Assembly (NCBI RefSeq): GCF_009725235.1
Contig: NZ_WJFC01000132.1
Span: 1 to 35,382 of the forward strand
Length of the DNA: 35,382 bases
Origin: Scytonema sp. UIC 10036
GTDB taxonomy: Bacteria > Cyanobacteriota > Cyanobacteriia > Cyanobacteriales > Nostocaceae
Reading direction: 5' to 3'
In this document: positions 6,118 through 16,119 of the stretch, in pieces
How positions within the stretch are numbered: the first letter of the stretch is position 1
How the letters are laid out: each line of letters begins with the position of its first letter
Program-made: the position numbers and the translations under genes
The notes under the pieces: generated by a model
Databases searched by the model: none
Told to the model about the DNA's origin: nothing
What the model saw: only the letters and a program-made list of their open reading frames with translations

Positions 6118-9100
6118 TCAACCAGTATTTCTCATTCCGGCGGCGATACCGTTGATTGTTAACAATGCTCCCCGCAGTAACTCACCTTTGCTGTAACGAG
6201 AGTGAATAACTCCGGAAGTCACGTTTGTTCGGGCTTGACGCAGGCGTTTGAGGAGGGATACCTGTATAAATCCTAATGGCACAATTGTACCATTGCGGAG
6301 TTGTACGGAACGCTGCAATGTCGGATCTCCGTCTAAAAGTCGTTGATGCCCTGTAATTTGCAAAACAAAATCCCGTGTCAGGTAGTACTCGCTGGCAATT
6401 TGCTCAAAAACCTTTTCCAAACGGGCTTTGTCTTCTGGTTCTGATAATTCGTCAACATAATGTCGCGCCATTTGCAAGTCTACCTTTGCCAAAGTCATTT
6501 CTGCTTTAGAAATGACCATTTTAAAGAAGGGCCACTTAATGTAAAAATACCTTAGTAATTTCAGGTGTTCTTCTGGTTCCTCGTTTAAAAATTCTTGCAA
6601 AGCTGTACCCATACCGTACCAGGAAGGTAGCAAAAATCTAGTTTGCGTCCAGCTAAATACCCAGGGAATTGCTCGCAAGCTACTTAAGTCTTTTTTACCA
6701 GAAGGACGGCGTGCCGGACGCGAACTGATTTGCAACTGGCTGATTTCTTCGATGGGCGTAACTTGATGGAAGAAGTCAATAAAATCAGGCTGCTCGTAAA
6801 TTAGAGCGCGGTAGTGTTTGCGCGATCGCGCTGCGAGTTCTTCCATGATCTCATTCCAGGGTTGAATATCATCAAACCCAGTTCGCAACAAACTCGCTTG
6901 AATCACGGCAGTGGTGATTGTTTCTAAATTATAAAGTGCTAAGTCTCTCAAAGAATACTTAGAAGCTAAAACCTCTCCCTGTTCCGTAATTTTTATCCGC
7001 CCGTTGATACTGTGTCCGGGTTGAGCCAGTATAGCCTCATATGCCGGACCACCGCCACGTCCTACGGAACCACCACGCCCGTGGAAAATCCGTAAAGCTA
7101 CACCATATGCTTCCGCTACTCCTTGTAGAGATTTTTGAGCTTTATGAATTTCCCAGTTACTGCTCAAGAAACCAGAATCTTTGTTGCTATCAGAGTACCC
7201 CAACATCACCTCTTGTAAGTTAGGCGTTAGTGGGGAACGAGTGGCGGGGAATTTCTCCTTGTCTTCTTGTCCCTTTATCTCCTTATCCTCGTTGTTTGCT
7301 GCTGCAAAACCACCAGCCAACAAAGCACGATACAGCGGTAAGGCAAACAGTTGCGTCATAATGCTGGTTGAACGACGTAAATCTTCCACCGTTTCAAACA
7401 GGGGAACGACTTGGATGGTGCCAATAGCAGTACCGGGATCGTACAGTCCCGCTTCTTTGCTCAGTAGCAATACTTCCAGTACGTCGCTCACTTCGCGGCA
7501 CATACTGATAATGTATGTTTGACAGATATTTTGACCAAATTCTTGTTGTAGCGATCGCACTACCCGTAAAGTTTGAATGACATCGTTTGTTTTTTCCGAA
7601 AATGGCAGTTCTGCTGGAATCAACGGGCGGCGGGTTTGAAGTTCTGCTGTCAACCAAGCGACTCTTTCTTCTTCGGATAACTCATTGTATGGAACTTTCA
7701 GAACTCCAAGGTATTCCAAAATTTCATTTAAAGTGTCTGAGTGACGGGTAGATTCTTGGCGAATATCTAGATGTGTTAAGTTAAAGCCAAAAATTTCTAC
7801 CTGACAGATCAGATTTTCTAATTCTTTACAGCTTAAACCTGTTTCTGTCAAGTTCCGTTCTATTAGGCGCAGTTCTGCTAAAAATTCGTCTCCCGATCGA
7901 TACACGGGGGAATTTTCATTCGTTAATTTTTCGCCTTTGTAAAGAGCCAAATTGCGATCGCGTGTATTTTCTAACCGTTTTTGGACGTAGGACAATTTGA
8001 GCCTGTAGGGTTCTTGGCGATAGCGCAAAGCCAGTTTATCGTAGACTTCGCTCAATTGAGACTGTTCGTGCTCCAAGGATTCCAGTAAATCTGGCAAAAC
8101 ATCACTCCAGTGCAGTGATAAACTGAGCAAGTTAATCAGTTGCTTGATTGACTTGATATACCTTTCCAAAACGATATTGCGTTGGTAACAAGCTGTCTGC
8201 CAAGTTATTTCCGGCGTAACTGATGGATTTCCATCGCGATCGCCACCCACCCAAGAGCCAAAGCGACAAAAGTTTCTGCTTGGTGGTTCTAACCATGGAA
8301 AAGTGTTAGCTAAAGCGTATTTAAACCGTTTGTACAGATGTGGAATTGCATCAAAAATCACCTCTTGGAAGTAATGCAAGGCATAGTCTACTTCATCTAG
8401 CACCGAAGGTTTAAACTGATGAAGTTCGTCGGTACGCCACCACAAGCGAATTTCCTCAAGCAATTGGGATTGTAATTCCTCTACTTCCCATGGGTATCCG
8501 CCCCCCTTCAGGGATGATTTCGGCACGTCTTGAGCGAAGGAAATTGAACACGAGGGATTCCCAGCAATATGTTGCTCGTTAAAAGAGCGCTTTTCCACAG
8601 AGTCCAGCTGTTGTAGGAGTTGTACGACTCGGCGCTGTTTGTCGCGAATTGTATGACGAACTATTTCTGTTGGGTGAGCCGTAAACACCAACTGCACGTC
8701 TAAGTGTGCTATTAAACGTTGAATTTGCTGCGGCGGTACATTTAGCTTAAATAGCTGGGGAAACAAAGTTGTAAAAGTGCCTTTCTGTTTTCCTTGGGAA
8801 GTTGCCTGCCAACTTTTTGTAAGGATATCTGCTCCCAATCCACTGTTCAGTGGTGCTTCAGCTTCTTCTTGATTTGAGGAATAAATAAAATTTGGTAGAG
8901 TTTCTTGCGTTTTTGCTTCTGTTGCTACCTCATAGCGGCTTAATTGCTGTCTTTGTTCGTAATCCTGCTCTATGATATTAATCAGCTGAAAATACAACGC
9001 AAAGGCACGAGCTGCCCGAATTGCTTCATTAATATTGAGTTGCTCGATTAACTTAGATACAGAGGAGGCTTGGTTATCTATTGCTTGTCCTTCTGGAGAA

Positions 9101-9270
9101 CATAAATCTCGCAGCTGCCGTAATAAGTCCACCATCTTTTGACCGCATTCTTGTCGGAGAACTGACTCCCACAACTCCTCTACAATTTGGAGGCGATGGC
9201 GTAGAAACATTTCGGAGGCGGGGTAGATATTCACATCCTGAGATGAATAAGAGTATAAAAGGAAACTCAT
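6118..9270 (-). CDS. ppc: Phosphoenolpyruvate carboxylase
   Basis: This 1050-residue enzyme makes oxaloacetate from phosphoenolpyruvate and bicarbonate, feeding carbon into the interrupted TCA cycle and nitrogen assimilation. Catalytic landmarks are [13 protein letters not shown] with His199, [48 protein letters not shown] around His730, and the usual C-terminus [11 protein letters not shown]. The N-terminus ([19 protein letters not shown]) lines up with other cyanobacterial enzymes and supports this start, although only AAAGG directly beside the ATG could serve as ribosome-binding site. Compared with the Anabaena enzyme as I remember it, there is an extra ~25 residues at about 228-255 between the QQLDSVEKR and GGGYPWE segments. 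A lysine/glutamate-rich loop ([13 protein letters not shown]) precedes the [12 protein letters not shown] motif. Confidence 0.98.
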   Translation of the reverse strand: MSFLLYSYSSQDVNIYPASEMFLRHRLQIVEELWESVLRQECGQKMVDLLRQLRDLCSPEGQAIDNQASSVSKLIEQLNINEAIRAARAFALYFQLINIIEQDYEQRQQLSRYEVATEAKTQETLPNFIYSSNQEEAEAPLNSGLGADILTKSWQATSQGKQKGTFTTLFPQLFKLNVPPQQIQRLIAHLDVQLVFTAHPTEIVRHTIRDKQRRVVQLLQQLDSVEKRSFNEQHIAGNPSCSISFAQDVPKSSLKGGGYPWEVEELQSQLLEEIRLWWRTDELHQFKPSVLDEVDYALHYFQEVIFDAIPHLYKRFKYALANTFPWLEPPSRNFCRFGSWVGGDRDGNPSVTPEITWQTACYQRNIVLERYIKSIKQLINLLSLSLHWSDVLPDLLESLEHEQSQLSEVYDKLALRYRQEPYRLKLSYVQKRLENTRDRNLALYKGEKLTNENSPVYRSGDEFLAELRLIERNLTETGLSCKELENLICQVEIFGFNLTHLDIRQESTRHSDTLNEILEYLGVLKVPYNELSEEERVAWLTAELQTRRPLIPAELPFSEKTNDVIQTLRVVRSLQQEFGQNICQTYIISMCREVSDVLEVLLLSKEAGLYDPGTAIGTIQVVPLFETVEDLRRSTSIMTQLFALPLYRALLAGGFAAANNEDKEIKGQEDKEKFPATRSPLTPNLQEVMLGYSDSNKDSGFLSSNWEIHKAQKSLQGVAEAYGVALRIFHGRGGSVGRGGGPAYEAILAQPGHSINGRIKITEQGEVLASKYSLRDLALYNLETITTAVIQASLLRTGFDDIQPWNEIMEELAARSRKHYRALIYEQPDFIDFFHQVTPIEEISQLQISSRPARRPSGKKDLSSLRAIPWVFSWTQTRFLLPSWYGMGTALQEFLNEEPEEHLKLLRYFYIKWPFFKMVISKAEMTLAKVDLQMARHYVDELSEPEDKARLEKVFEQIASEYYLTRDFVLQITGHQRLLDGDPTLQRSVQLRNGTIVPLGFIQVSLLKRLRQARTNVTSGVIHSRYSKGELLRGALLTINGIAAGMRNTG

Positions 9271-9374
9271 ACCTTTAGTGGGTTAAGGAAATTAATATCT
9301 CTAATATTTCTCGAATTTGGAGATTTCCAGTCATGGAGTTTGCCACAGATTTTTCAACGGCAAGAGTATATTTT

Positions 9375-9611
9375 TTAACTTTTGTTTGTTTCGCTTTGGT
9401 CTGGGAAGTTGAGAATGGGGAGGCGATCGCCTCGAAACAATTCTTCACTAGCTTCACCGATCGCATACAGGGTTTCTACGGTGGTTTTTGAAGCTAGTAA
9501 CAGCAGTAGTATAGACGCTGTACCAACTTGTAAGAGGGCATACTGAGGGATGGTAAACAAAAGTAGGTCTAATCCAGTGTCAGAAGAAGATTTAGAGGTT
9601 ATGGGCGGCAT
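9375..9611 (-). CDS. Small single-pass membrane protein, unknown function
   Basis: The 78-residue protein starts at ATG 9609-9611, preceded on the minus strand by AGGAAG at a suitable distance. This is chosen over a start 11 codons upstream, which would lie beyond that site. A hydrophobic stretch covers about residues 17-41 (LDLLLFTIPQYALL...ASILLLLLA). It is followed by TTVETLYAIGEASEELFRGD and RLPILNFPDQSETNKS, likely on the cytoplasmic side. A HIP1 site lies in frame. I do not recognise the family. It lies upstream of ppc on the same strand, about 100 bases away, so read-through into ppc is possible. Confidence 0.6.
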   Translation of the reverse strand: MPPITSKSSSDTGLDLLLFTIPQYALLQVGTASILLLLLASKTTVETLYAIGEASEELFRGDRLPILNFPDQSETNKS

Positions 9612-9877
9612 TGGTATTTCTTCCTGTAGAAAGAATAAAAGCAATGAAACGAAAAAATCAATATGAAGAAGGCAGAAAGCAGAATTAACCTGACAAAACT
9701 ATCTTTGCCGATTTTCTGAGAAAAGAAGGTAACAGAAGTATTAAAAAAAGTTACATATTGTGCTTCTATGGTTCTAGTTTACAAGGGATTAGCAATTAAA
9801 AGTTGGGAATTAGGTACTAAATCAGTGGCCAGTCTATCAAAAACACGCGACCAAAGCGATTTAAAGACACACGATTT

Positions 9878-9892
9878 CTCCGCTTCCGGAGG
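9878..9892 (+). promoter_or_regulatory. Ribosome-binding site inside a small hairpin
   Basis: CTCCG (9878-9882), loop CTTC, CGGAG (9887-9891) form a perfect 5-bp stem that contains most of the GGAGG Shine-Dalgarno sequence (9888-9892) for the gene starting at 9900. If it forms in the mRNA, ribosome access would be limited. This is direct base-pairing logic; its in vivo relevance is inferred. Confidence 0.45.
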
Positions 9893-9899
9893 TTTTTAG

Positions 9900-12800
9900 A
9901 TGAAAAAACTCTTACCAGTTAGCCAGCAATCCTTATTGCAATGGGTAAGCCAAGCAACAGGGATTAGCACTTTCGGGGTAAAAATCCGATTGCGAGGAAA
10001 TGACCTGCACATTCTCTGTGAAGGTCCGGAATGCCCTCAAAAGTGGCAAACTCTGTCTGACTTGCTGACAGCACTACAGCAAACAGATTTGGATGTGCTG
10101 ACAAGTGCAGAGCAACCCGCAATTTACCAAGTTCTCGTCTACGGACGCAGAAAAGGGGACAAGAAACCCGAATGGTGTCACAGGGTGCATCTCAATCAAT
10201 TGGATCGGCATCTCGAACAGGTGCATCAATCGCTGTTACAAGACGTTGAAAAATCTGGGATCAAAAAACCAGCCGCAGTCAGTCCGGGTGGGGCGCTTAT
10301 TGTTTCTAACGAGAGTTTGGCACGCCAAGGACAGCCAGACGCCATTGCGCGTTACCTCAGCGAAACCATGAGTGCTTTTGGTGTGTCCGTGGAAGTTAAG
10401 GTTATTCAGCAGAAGGTAACAGGACAAACCGAGCAAAAAGAAAGCCGCCTGTGGATATTCTGTGAGTCGAGTTACAGCCCCGATCCATCTTTAATTGGCG
10501 AACCAATAGCCCAAAAATTAAGGCACCTAAAGCTTTCTGGCTATCAAGATGCTGTAATTGCCTCGCGAGTGAGTGGTGAACCTGCCCTAGATTGGCTGTT
10601 GCGGGTAGATTTGACACCATCAGAGGTGATGCTTCGAGAATGGGCGCGTTGGGGGGATATACAGGCAATTTCAATGCTGCTGAATGAGACTTTGGCAGAG
10701 TTGAAAATTGCTGTAAAAGCCACTCTAAAAGAAACAACACTGCATATATTTTGCACTCCAGCTTTTGACCCATTGGGCACTGCTACTGCACCAGAACAGG
10801 CATTGTGCTTGGAAAAAATCAAACCTCTTTTGCTCTTAGTTGCCCCTCAAGGTATTGTGGCGGTTGCTATATACGGACGCAAAACAGCCACAGATAACAA
10901 ACCTGCTTGGGTAGATTGGTCTACTTTACCTGCTAGTGAGAATCCAAACTTTACAGCATCCGCTTTAGAGTTGGCGACGACTGGAGATGAACCTGCCCTC
11001 GTCTTCTTACTCGAGCGTCTGCTCAATCCTGACTTAGATTTACGTCTGAAAACAGGTGGTCTTCGCGTACTCCTACGGCGCAAAGAAGATTTGTTACACG
11101 TTATGTGCGACGCACCTGTTTGTCCTGCACGGAAACAAGTAGCAAGTAAAATTGCCCAGTTTGTAAGTCAGTTAAAAATTTCTGGTGTTATAGGAATACG
11201 GATTTACGGTCGTCGGGCTGGTAATAAGGAACCTTTCTGGAACTACGGCGTTGATTTTGAGGAACGCCAGCGCTTAGTACCGGAAGCTACTCCAGAATTT
11301 GCTGCTACTTCTGCGTATGTTGGCGAACTGCTTCCGGCTACAGATAGCGAACCAGTTCTTCGTCCCGATTTAACACCAGAGGAAGTTCAAACTTTTGTTG
11401 CACAAGTCGCACGGGATTGGAGCACTTCTGTCAGAAAGTTTCTTATCGGAACACATTTATTTGCTGACAACGACCACTTCCAAGCAGAATCAGCCAATTC
11501 ACAAGGAATACGCGTGGCTTTGGTTTGGGGAGCACTGGGCTTAATTCTGACGTTACAATCAGATTGGGTTTTGGGTAGAATCATTGCTCGCAATACACCA
11601 CCAACCCCGACAGTTGCAAATGTTGCATCTGCTTCCTTTAGGTTCTCTAAGAACAATGGTAACGAGCAGGGTGACAGTGCAATCTTTTTTACCAACACGT
11701 CTAAAGCTTCGCGTAATAATGATGGTTTTAATTCGTCGGGATTTACACAACCAAGCAACGACGAGCAAGACACAACTCTAGAAATTGCACCTGTCAAACA
11801 AAGGGCAAATTCAACTGCTATTCTCTTGGCAGCACGTTCGCAAATGCCAAGTTTTAATGCCCGTCAGTTGGATGAACAACTCGTACTTTACAAACATCGT
11901 TTGCAAAAAAAAGGTAGCCCACCTGATGTACTGATTATTGGGTCTTCCCGTGCTCTTAGGGGAATAGATCCAAAAGCTCTTTCTGAAGCTTTAAAGAAAG
12001 AAGGTTACTCGGATGTTGACGTATTCAACTTTGGGATCAATGGTGCTACAGCACAAGTTGTTGATTTTATCCTTCGTCAAGTTCTTGAACGATCGCAACT
12101 ACCAAAGCTGATTCTTTGGGCTGATGGTTCCCGTGCTTTTAACAGCGGTCGGGAAGATATGACTTTTAAAACAATTGCGGCATCAGCAGGATACCAGAAA
12201 ATGTTAGAAAAAGCACACTCTAAAAAGGATGAAAGTGCGATCGCAGCTGGACAGGAACAAGAAACAACAAAGATAGCTAAAAAAGAAAGTTTTATTGGCT
12301 ACAAAGCTGTTGAGGGATGGCTCAATCAAGGAATAGGCAATTTATCTGCTAGCTACCAACAACGCGATCGGCTCAAACAACTCTTAAACCAACAACTAAA
12401 ATCTTTACCAGGATTAAATATTAATTTAATATCAAATAGCACAAAATTAAATCAAACGGAATCCGCAGAGGAGAATTTACAGCAAGCAGTTGATTTTGAT
12501 GGATTTTTACCATTGTCCATCCGCTTTCAACCTGACAAATACTACAGCCGACACCCAAAAGTTCTTGGTAGTTATGACAACGACTACAAATATTTCAGGC
12601 TTCAAGGGGAACAAGAGAACGCTTTGCGATCGGTACTCGCATTTACCGAAACTCATAACATTTCCCTAGTGTTTGTGAATATGCCTCTCACTGCTGAGTA
12701 TCTGGACTCCATGCGGTTGAAATATGAGAAAGAGTTTCAGAACTATATGTTGAGCTTAGCCGGACACCCAAACTTCGTTTACCGGGATTTGAGTCAACTT

Positions 12801-12914
12801 TGGCCCAAAGCCAACAATTTCTTTTCCGATCCCAGTCACCTCAATCGTTATGGCGCATATGAAGTTTCTAAAAAGCTAGCCAAAGACGCAATGATTCCTT
12901 GGCCAACTCAGTGA
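9900..12914 (+). CDS. DUF1574-like SGNH-fold membrane protein with four N-terminal repeats
   Basis: The 1004-residue protein has two parts. Residues ~10-455 hold four diverged copies of a ~90-residue domain. Each has a strand pair ending in a conserved Cys: LHILCEGPECP (Cys40), LWIFCESSYSP (Cys188), LHIFCTPAFDP (Cys285), LHVMCDAPVCP (Cys403). Copies 1, 3 and 4 end in a YGR motif plus KPEW, KPAW or EPFW. A membrane segment lies at ~537-558 (IRVALVWGALGLILTL). The C-terminal part carries SGNH-like signatures: IIGSSRALRG with candidate Ser683, FGINGA at 711-716, and DPSHLN with Asp977 and His980. Such proteins (compare AlgJ/AlgX or PatB) work with MBOAT proteins to acylate extracellular polysaccharide. 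The MBOAT gene follows 76 bases downstream. The DUF1574 label is from memory; the start is fixed by GGAGG at 9888-9892. Confidence 0.82.
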   Translation: MKKLLPVSQQSLLQWVSQATGISTFGVKIRLRGNDLHILCEGPECPQKWQTLSDLLTALQQTDLDVLTSAEQPAIYQVLVYGRRKGDKKPEWCHRVHLNQLDRHLEQVHQSLLQDVEKSGIKKPAAVSPGGALIVSNESLARQGQPDAIARYLSETMSAFGVSVEVKVIQQKVTGQTEQKESRLWIFCESSYSPDPSLIGEPIAQKLRHLKLSGYQDAVIASRVSGEPALDWLLRVDLTPSEVMLREWARWGDIQAISMLLNETLAELKIAVKATLKETTLHIFCTPAFDPLGTATAPEQALCLEKIKPLLLLVAPQGIVAVAIYGRKTATDNKPAWVDWSTLPASENPNFTASALELATTGDEPALVFLLERLLNPDLDLRLKTGGLRVLLRRKEDLLHVMCDAPVCPARKQVASKIAQFVSQLKISGVIGIRIYGRRAGNKEPFWNYGVDFEERQRLVPEATPEFAATSAYVGELLPATDSEPVLRPDLTPEEVQTFVAQVARDWSTSVRKFLIGTHLFADNDHFQAESANSQGIRVALVWGALGLILTLQSDWVLGRIIARNTPPTPTVANVASASFRFSKNNGNEQGDSAIFFTNTSKASRNNDGFNSSGFTQPSNDEQDTTLEIAPVKQRANSTAILLAARSQMPSFNARQLDEQLVLYKHRLQKKGSPPDVLIIGSSRALRGIDPKALSEALKKEGYSDVDVFNFGINGATAQVVDFILRQVLERSQLPKLILWADGSRAFNSGREDMTFKTIAASAGYQKMLEKAHSKKDESAIAAGQEQETTKIAKKESFIGYKAVEGWLNQGIGNLSASYQQRDRLKQLLNQQLKSLPGLNINLISNSTKLNQTESAEENLQQAVDFDGFLPLSIRFQPDKYYSRHPKVLGSYDNDYKYFRLQGEQENALRSVLAFTETHNISLVFVNMPLTAEYLDSMRLKYEKEFQNYMLSLAGHPNFVYRDLSQLWPKANNFFSDPSHLNRYGAYEVSKKLAKDAMIPWPTQ

Positions 12915-12985
12915 CCAGTGACCAATAACAACTAACAATTAACCAATAACCACTAACAACTAACTATTAACCACTAACCAATAAC
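12915..12985. repeat. Heptamer array, right-arm type only
   Basis: A run of CCAATAA, CAACTAA, CAATTAA and CCACTAA units fills the space between the SGNH-like gene and the MBOAT gene. No T/G-rich opposing arm is present. The MBOAT start follows directly (CCAAAAATG), with no Shine-Dalgarno sequence. Confidence 0.85.
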
Positions 12986-12990
12986 CAAAA

Positions 12991-14532
12991 ATGAATTTAA
13001 TATCAATTTTATACGGGCTATTTTTGCTTAGTGTTCTAGGAATATACTGGTCTGTAGGAGAACAGAAATTGCGCTTGTGGACTTTACTTATTGCTAGTGT
13101 TGTTTTTTATGCTTCTTTAGGGGAAGGCAATTCTAGCGCAACGGTGTTGCCTGCACAAATTCAGTATATTCCTTTGTTATTTGCATTAATTTATATTAAC
13201 TTTCGTTTGGGACGAGAAATTGGTGAAAATACTTCTCCCGGACAACATAATTTGGATTGGCAACTTTCTAATGAAGATTGGCGTTTTGTCCAAGTTGATT
13301 GGAACCGTCGTCGTTTAAATCTTTTGTGGTTTGGTGTAGCTTTAAATGTTTTGCTACTACTTATTTTTAAGTATTTACAGCCTAGCTTAAATTTTTTATT
13401 TCATAGTTCTACGCATACAAATTCTACGTCTGATTCTTTTAAATTAATTGCTCCTTTAGGAATTTCTTTTTTCACTTTTGAATGTATTTCCTATTTAGTT
13501 GATGTCTATCGTGGTGCGCCAGCTACTAAGGATTTTCTGAAATTTACAGTTTATAAATTTTTCTTTGCCAAACTCATTTCGGGACCAATTACTCGTTTTC
13601 ATAGCTTAAGCAACCAACTTCAAAATCTCCGCTTTCCAAGTCCTGATGTGGTTGCAGAAGGATTGTGGCTCATTGCTAAAGGTGCTGCGAAAAAACGGAT
13701 TTTAGCAGACCATTTGGGAATTTTTGTGGATTTGTGTTTTGGTAATTTACCACAGGCAGGTAGCGTAGATTTATGGTTAGCGACATTTGCTTATGGCTTG
13801 CAATTGTACTTAGATTTCAGCGGCTATGTTGATATCGCCCGTGGTAGTGCTCTGCTCTTTGGTTTGGTTTTACCAGAAAATTTTAAATCTCCTTATTTCA
13901 GTACTAGCATTGCTGATTTTTGGCGGCGTTGGCACATGACTTTGGGCGATTGGCTGAGAAATTATCTGTACTTCCCTTTGGGAGGTTCTCGCCAGGGTTT
14001 GGATCGGACTTGCGTGAATTTATTGATTATCATGTTAATTGCTGGCATTTGGCATGGAGCCGCATTGGGTTTTGTGGTTTGGGGTTTGTTTCACGGGTTA
14101 GCCTTGATTGTTCACCGTCTCACGGATGCTATTAGCGATCGCCATGAGGATTTGGAAAACTTTTGGCACAAGCCACTGGGTACATTTTTGGCTTGGCTGC
14201 TTACGCAACTCATGGTTTTCACTTCATGGATTTGGTTCCGCTTGCCGAATCTAAATGACTCCTCTTTCGTCTTTCAGCGTCTTTTCGGTTACCCAGCCAA
14301 TGCCCAATTTGCTCAAAAGGTATACGTAGAAGCCCTCAACATCAGTCAGTTCCAACTGATGGTTCTGCTAGGTGTTTTAGCTACCCTAATGGGTGTGGTC
14401 TACGCTTTCAAGCAGACTTTGAAGTTACAATTCAACTGGCCTCTCAAGCTTGTGTTTGTACCTTTATGCCTGTACGGTGTCTGGCTGCTTGCCCCAGATG
14501 GCAGTTTACCTTACATCTACTTCGACTTTTAA
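12991..14532 (+). CDS. MBOAT family O-acyltransferase (AlgI/PatA-like)
   Basis: The 513-residue polytopic membrane protein has about ten or more hydrophobic segments. The family hallmarks are present: YLDFSGYVDIARG at ~273-285, the DFWRRWHMTLGDWLRNYLYF motif with His315, and the conserved histidine in IAGIWHGAALGF (His355). Proteins of this group pass acetyl (or other acyl) groups across the membrane to a periplasmic or extracellular acceptor with help from an SGNH partner, here the preceding gene. Which polymer is modified (exopolysaccharide, peptidoglycan, heterocyst envelope) cannot be read from the sequence. The start lies immediately after a heptamer array, with no recognisable ribosome-binding site, so translation may be coupled or leader-independent (inference). 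Confidence 0.95.
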   Translation: MNLISILYGLFLLSVLGIYWSVGEQKLRLWTLLIASVVFYASLGEGNSSATVLPAQIQYIPLLFALIYINFRLGREIGENTSPGQHNLDWQLSNEDWRFVQVDWNRRRLNLLWFGVALNVLLLLIFKYLQPSLNFLFHSSTHTNSTSDSFKLIAPLGISFFTFECISYLVDVYRGAPATKDFLKFTVYKFFFAKLISGPITRFHSLSNQLQNLRFPSPDVVAEGLWLIAKGAAKKRILADHLGIFVDLCFGNLPQAGSVDLWLATFAYGLQLYLDFSGYVDIARGSALLFGLVLPENFKSPYFSTSIADFWRRWHMTLGDWLRNYLYFPLGGSRQGLDRTCVNLLIIMLIAGIWHGAALGFVVWGLFHGLALIVHRLTDAISDRHEDLENFWHKPLGTFLAWLLTQLMVFTSWIWFRLPNLNDSSFVFQRLFGYPANAQFAQKVYVEALNISQFQLMVLLGVLATLMGVVYAFKQTLKLQFNWPLKLVFVPLCLYGVWLLAPDGSLPYIYFDF

Positions 14533-14565
14533 TCTGTGTGATGGGCAATGACACCATAAATTTTT

Positions 14566-14595
14566 GTGTGTGGTGGGCAATGCCCACCCTACACA
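14566..14595. repeat. Inverted repeat with TGGTGGGCA/TGCCCACC arms
   Basis: TGTGTGGTGGGCA and TGCCCACCCTACACA form an imperfect hairpin just after the MBOAT gene. No T-run follows, so a classical intrinsic terminator is not evident. A similar half-site (GTGCCCACCCTA) lies near 1443-1454, suggesting a dispersed palindromic element. Confidence 0.6.
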
Positions 14596-14758
14596 GATTT
14601 CAAAATATACATAAGTAAAACTAATTTTATGTATAAAAAAATTAAATGTTATATGAATAGTTCAAATTTAGTAAATTCATGTACAGTCAGAATAATACAG
14701 GACTAAATTAATCCTGTGTTGCATTTAGTTAAGCAATTTAAGCACTCATAACAAAATT
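14596..14758 (+). promoter_or_regulatory. psbA upstream region with inverted repeat
   Basis: This is a very AT-rich stretch upstream of psbA. It contains ACAGGA (14697-14702), spacer CTAAATTAA, TCCTGT (14712-14717), a 6-bp inverted repeat about 42 bases before the start codon. It could be a protein-binding site or a leader hairpin affecting mRNA stability. No -35/-10 pair is convincing enough to place, and no good Shine-Dalgarno sequence is seen before the ATG. Confidence 0.5.
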
Positions 14759-15841
14759 ATGACCACAACTGTACAACGTCGCGAAAGCGGAAATGTATGG
14801 GAGCGGTTCTGTGAATGGATTACTTCTACCGAAAACCGCCTTTATGTAGGCTGGTTCGGCGTATTGATGATCCCCACACTGCTTTCCGCAACCATTTGCT
14901 TCATCATCGCATTCATCGCTGCTCCTCCTGTAGACATCGATGGTATCCGCGAGCCTGTTGCAGGTTCTTTGATTTACGGTAACAACATCATCTCTGGTGC
15001 CGTTGTTCCTTCTTCTAACGCCATCGGTCTTCACTTCTACCCTATCTGGGAAGCTGCTTCCTTGGATGAGTGGTTGTACAACGGCGGTCCTTACCAGTTG
15101 GTAATTTTCCACTTCTTGCTCGGTTGCTTCTGCTACCTGGGTCGTCAGTGGGAACTTTCCTACCGCTTGGGTATGCGTCCTTGGATTTGTGTAGCTTACT
15201 CTGCACCCTTGGCTTCCGCAACCGCAGTGTTCTTGATCTACCCTATCGGTCAAGGTTCTTTCTCCGACGGTATGCCCTTGGGTATCTCCGGAACCTTCAA
15301 CTTTATGTTGGTGTTCCAAGCAGAGCACAACATCCTCATGCACCCCTTCCACCAGTTAGGTGTAGCAGGTGTATTCGGCGGTTCCTTGTTCAGTGCAATG
15401 CACGGTTCTCTGGTCACCTCTTCCTTGGTTCGTGAGACCACCGAAACCGAATCTCAGAACTACGGTTACAAGTTCGGACAAGAAGAAGAGACCTACAACA
15501 TCGTAGCAGCGCATGGCTACTTCGGTCGCTTAATCTTCCAATACGCATCATTCAACAACTCCCGTTCCTTGCACTTCTTCTTGGCAGCATGGCCAGTAGT
15601 CGGCATCTGGTTCACCGCACTGGGCATCAGCACCATGGCGTTCAACCTCAACGGTTTCAACTTTAACCAGTCTGTACTTGACTCCCAAGGTCGTGTAGTT
15701 GGTACATGGGCAGACATCCTCAACCGCGCTAACTTGGGTATGGAAGTGATGCACGAGCGCAACGCTCACAACTTCCCTCTCGATTTGGCTGCTGGTGAAG
15801 TCGCTCCTGTTGCAATCAGCGCTCCTGCTATCAACGGTTAA
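14759..15841 (+). CDS. psbA: Photosystem II reaction centre protein D1 (D1:1-type, Gln130)
   Basis: The full-length 360-residue D1 precursor binds the manganese cluster, pheophytin and QB in photosystem II. Key residues are in place: Tyr161 (TyrZ), Asp170, Glu189, His190, His198, His215, Ser264, His272, His332, Glu333, His337, Asp342 and Ala344, after which a 16-residue tail ([15 protein letters not shown]) is removed by CtpA. Residue 130 is Gln ([13 protein letters not shown]), the form usual in D1:1, the standard-light variant, rather than Glu of the high-light variant. All oxygen-evolution ligands are present, so it is not a rogue D1. Codon usage is strongly biased towards C-ending codons compared with neighbours, as expected for a highly expressed gene. 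Cyanobacteria usually carry several psbA copies; only this one is in view. Confidence 0.99.
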   Translation: MTTTVQRRESGNVWERFCEWITSTENRLYVGWFGVLMIPTLLSATICFIIAFIAAPPVDIDGIREPVAGSLIYGNNIISGAVVPSSNAIGLHFYPIWEAASLDEWLYNGGPYQLVIFHFLLGCFCYLGRQWELSYRLGMRPWICVAYSAPLASATAVFLIYPIGQGSFSDGMPLGISGTFNFMLVFQAEHNILMHPFHQLGVAGVFGGSLFSAMHGSLVTSSLVRETTETESQNYGYKFGQEEETYNIVAAHGYFGRLIFQYASFNNSRSLHFFLAAWPVVGIWFTALGISTMAFNLNGFNFNQSVLDSQGRVVGTWADILNRANLGMEVMHERNAHNFPLDLAAGEVAPVAISAPAING

Positions 15842-15898
15842 TCCTTAATCTAGAGTCTAGTAACACGACAACGTGCAAACAGCGTCTCTTTTGTAAGT

Positions 15899-15930
15899 AA
15901 AAGCGCCCTCATTTGAGAGGGCGCTTTTAT
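15899..15930 (+). terminator. Intrinsic terminator of psbA
   Basis: A perfect 12-bp stem, AAAAGCGCCCTC and GAGGGCGCTTTT, encloses the loop ATTTGA, 57 bases after the psbA stop codon. The 3' arm ends in TTTT. It is a textbook strong terminator for psbA. Confidence 0.9.
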
Positions 15931-16119
15931 GTTGTCAAGGCTAACAGCGTTCAATCAAGGAAAAAATCTGGTGTTACAGGTAAGGTGCAAACACAGTACT
16001 GATAATTTTTCATAAATTTTTATACTTTGCTTTCGGTTGATTTCTTCATGCCAACTCAATGCTGAATCACTGAAGGTTTTTTTGTATCTTTAGTTACATA
16101 TATCTGAGAAGGCTCGTTT

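Noticed and set aside
7181..7522. Open frame on + within ppc
   Set aside because: It lies fully inside the well-supported ppc gene on the other strand.
9275..9466. 63-codon minus-strand frame overlapping the small membrane protein
   Set aside because: It overlaps the 9375-9611 gene, which has a better ribosome-binding site and a clear membrane segment.
14738..15352. 204-codon minus-strand frame opposite psbA
   Set aside because: It is the antisense shadow of the strongly biased psbA coding sequence; it has no recognisable domain.
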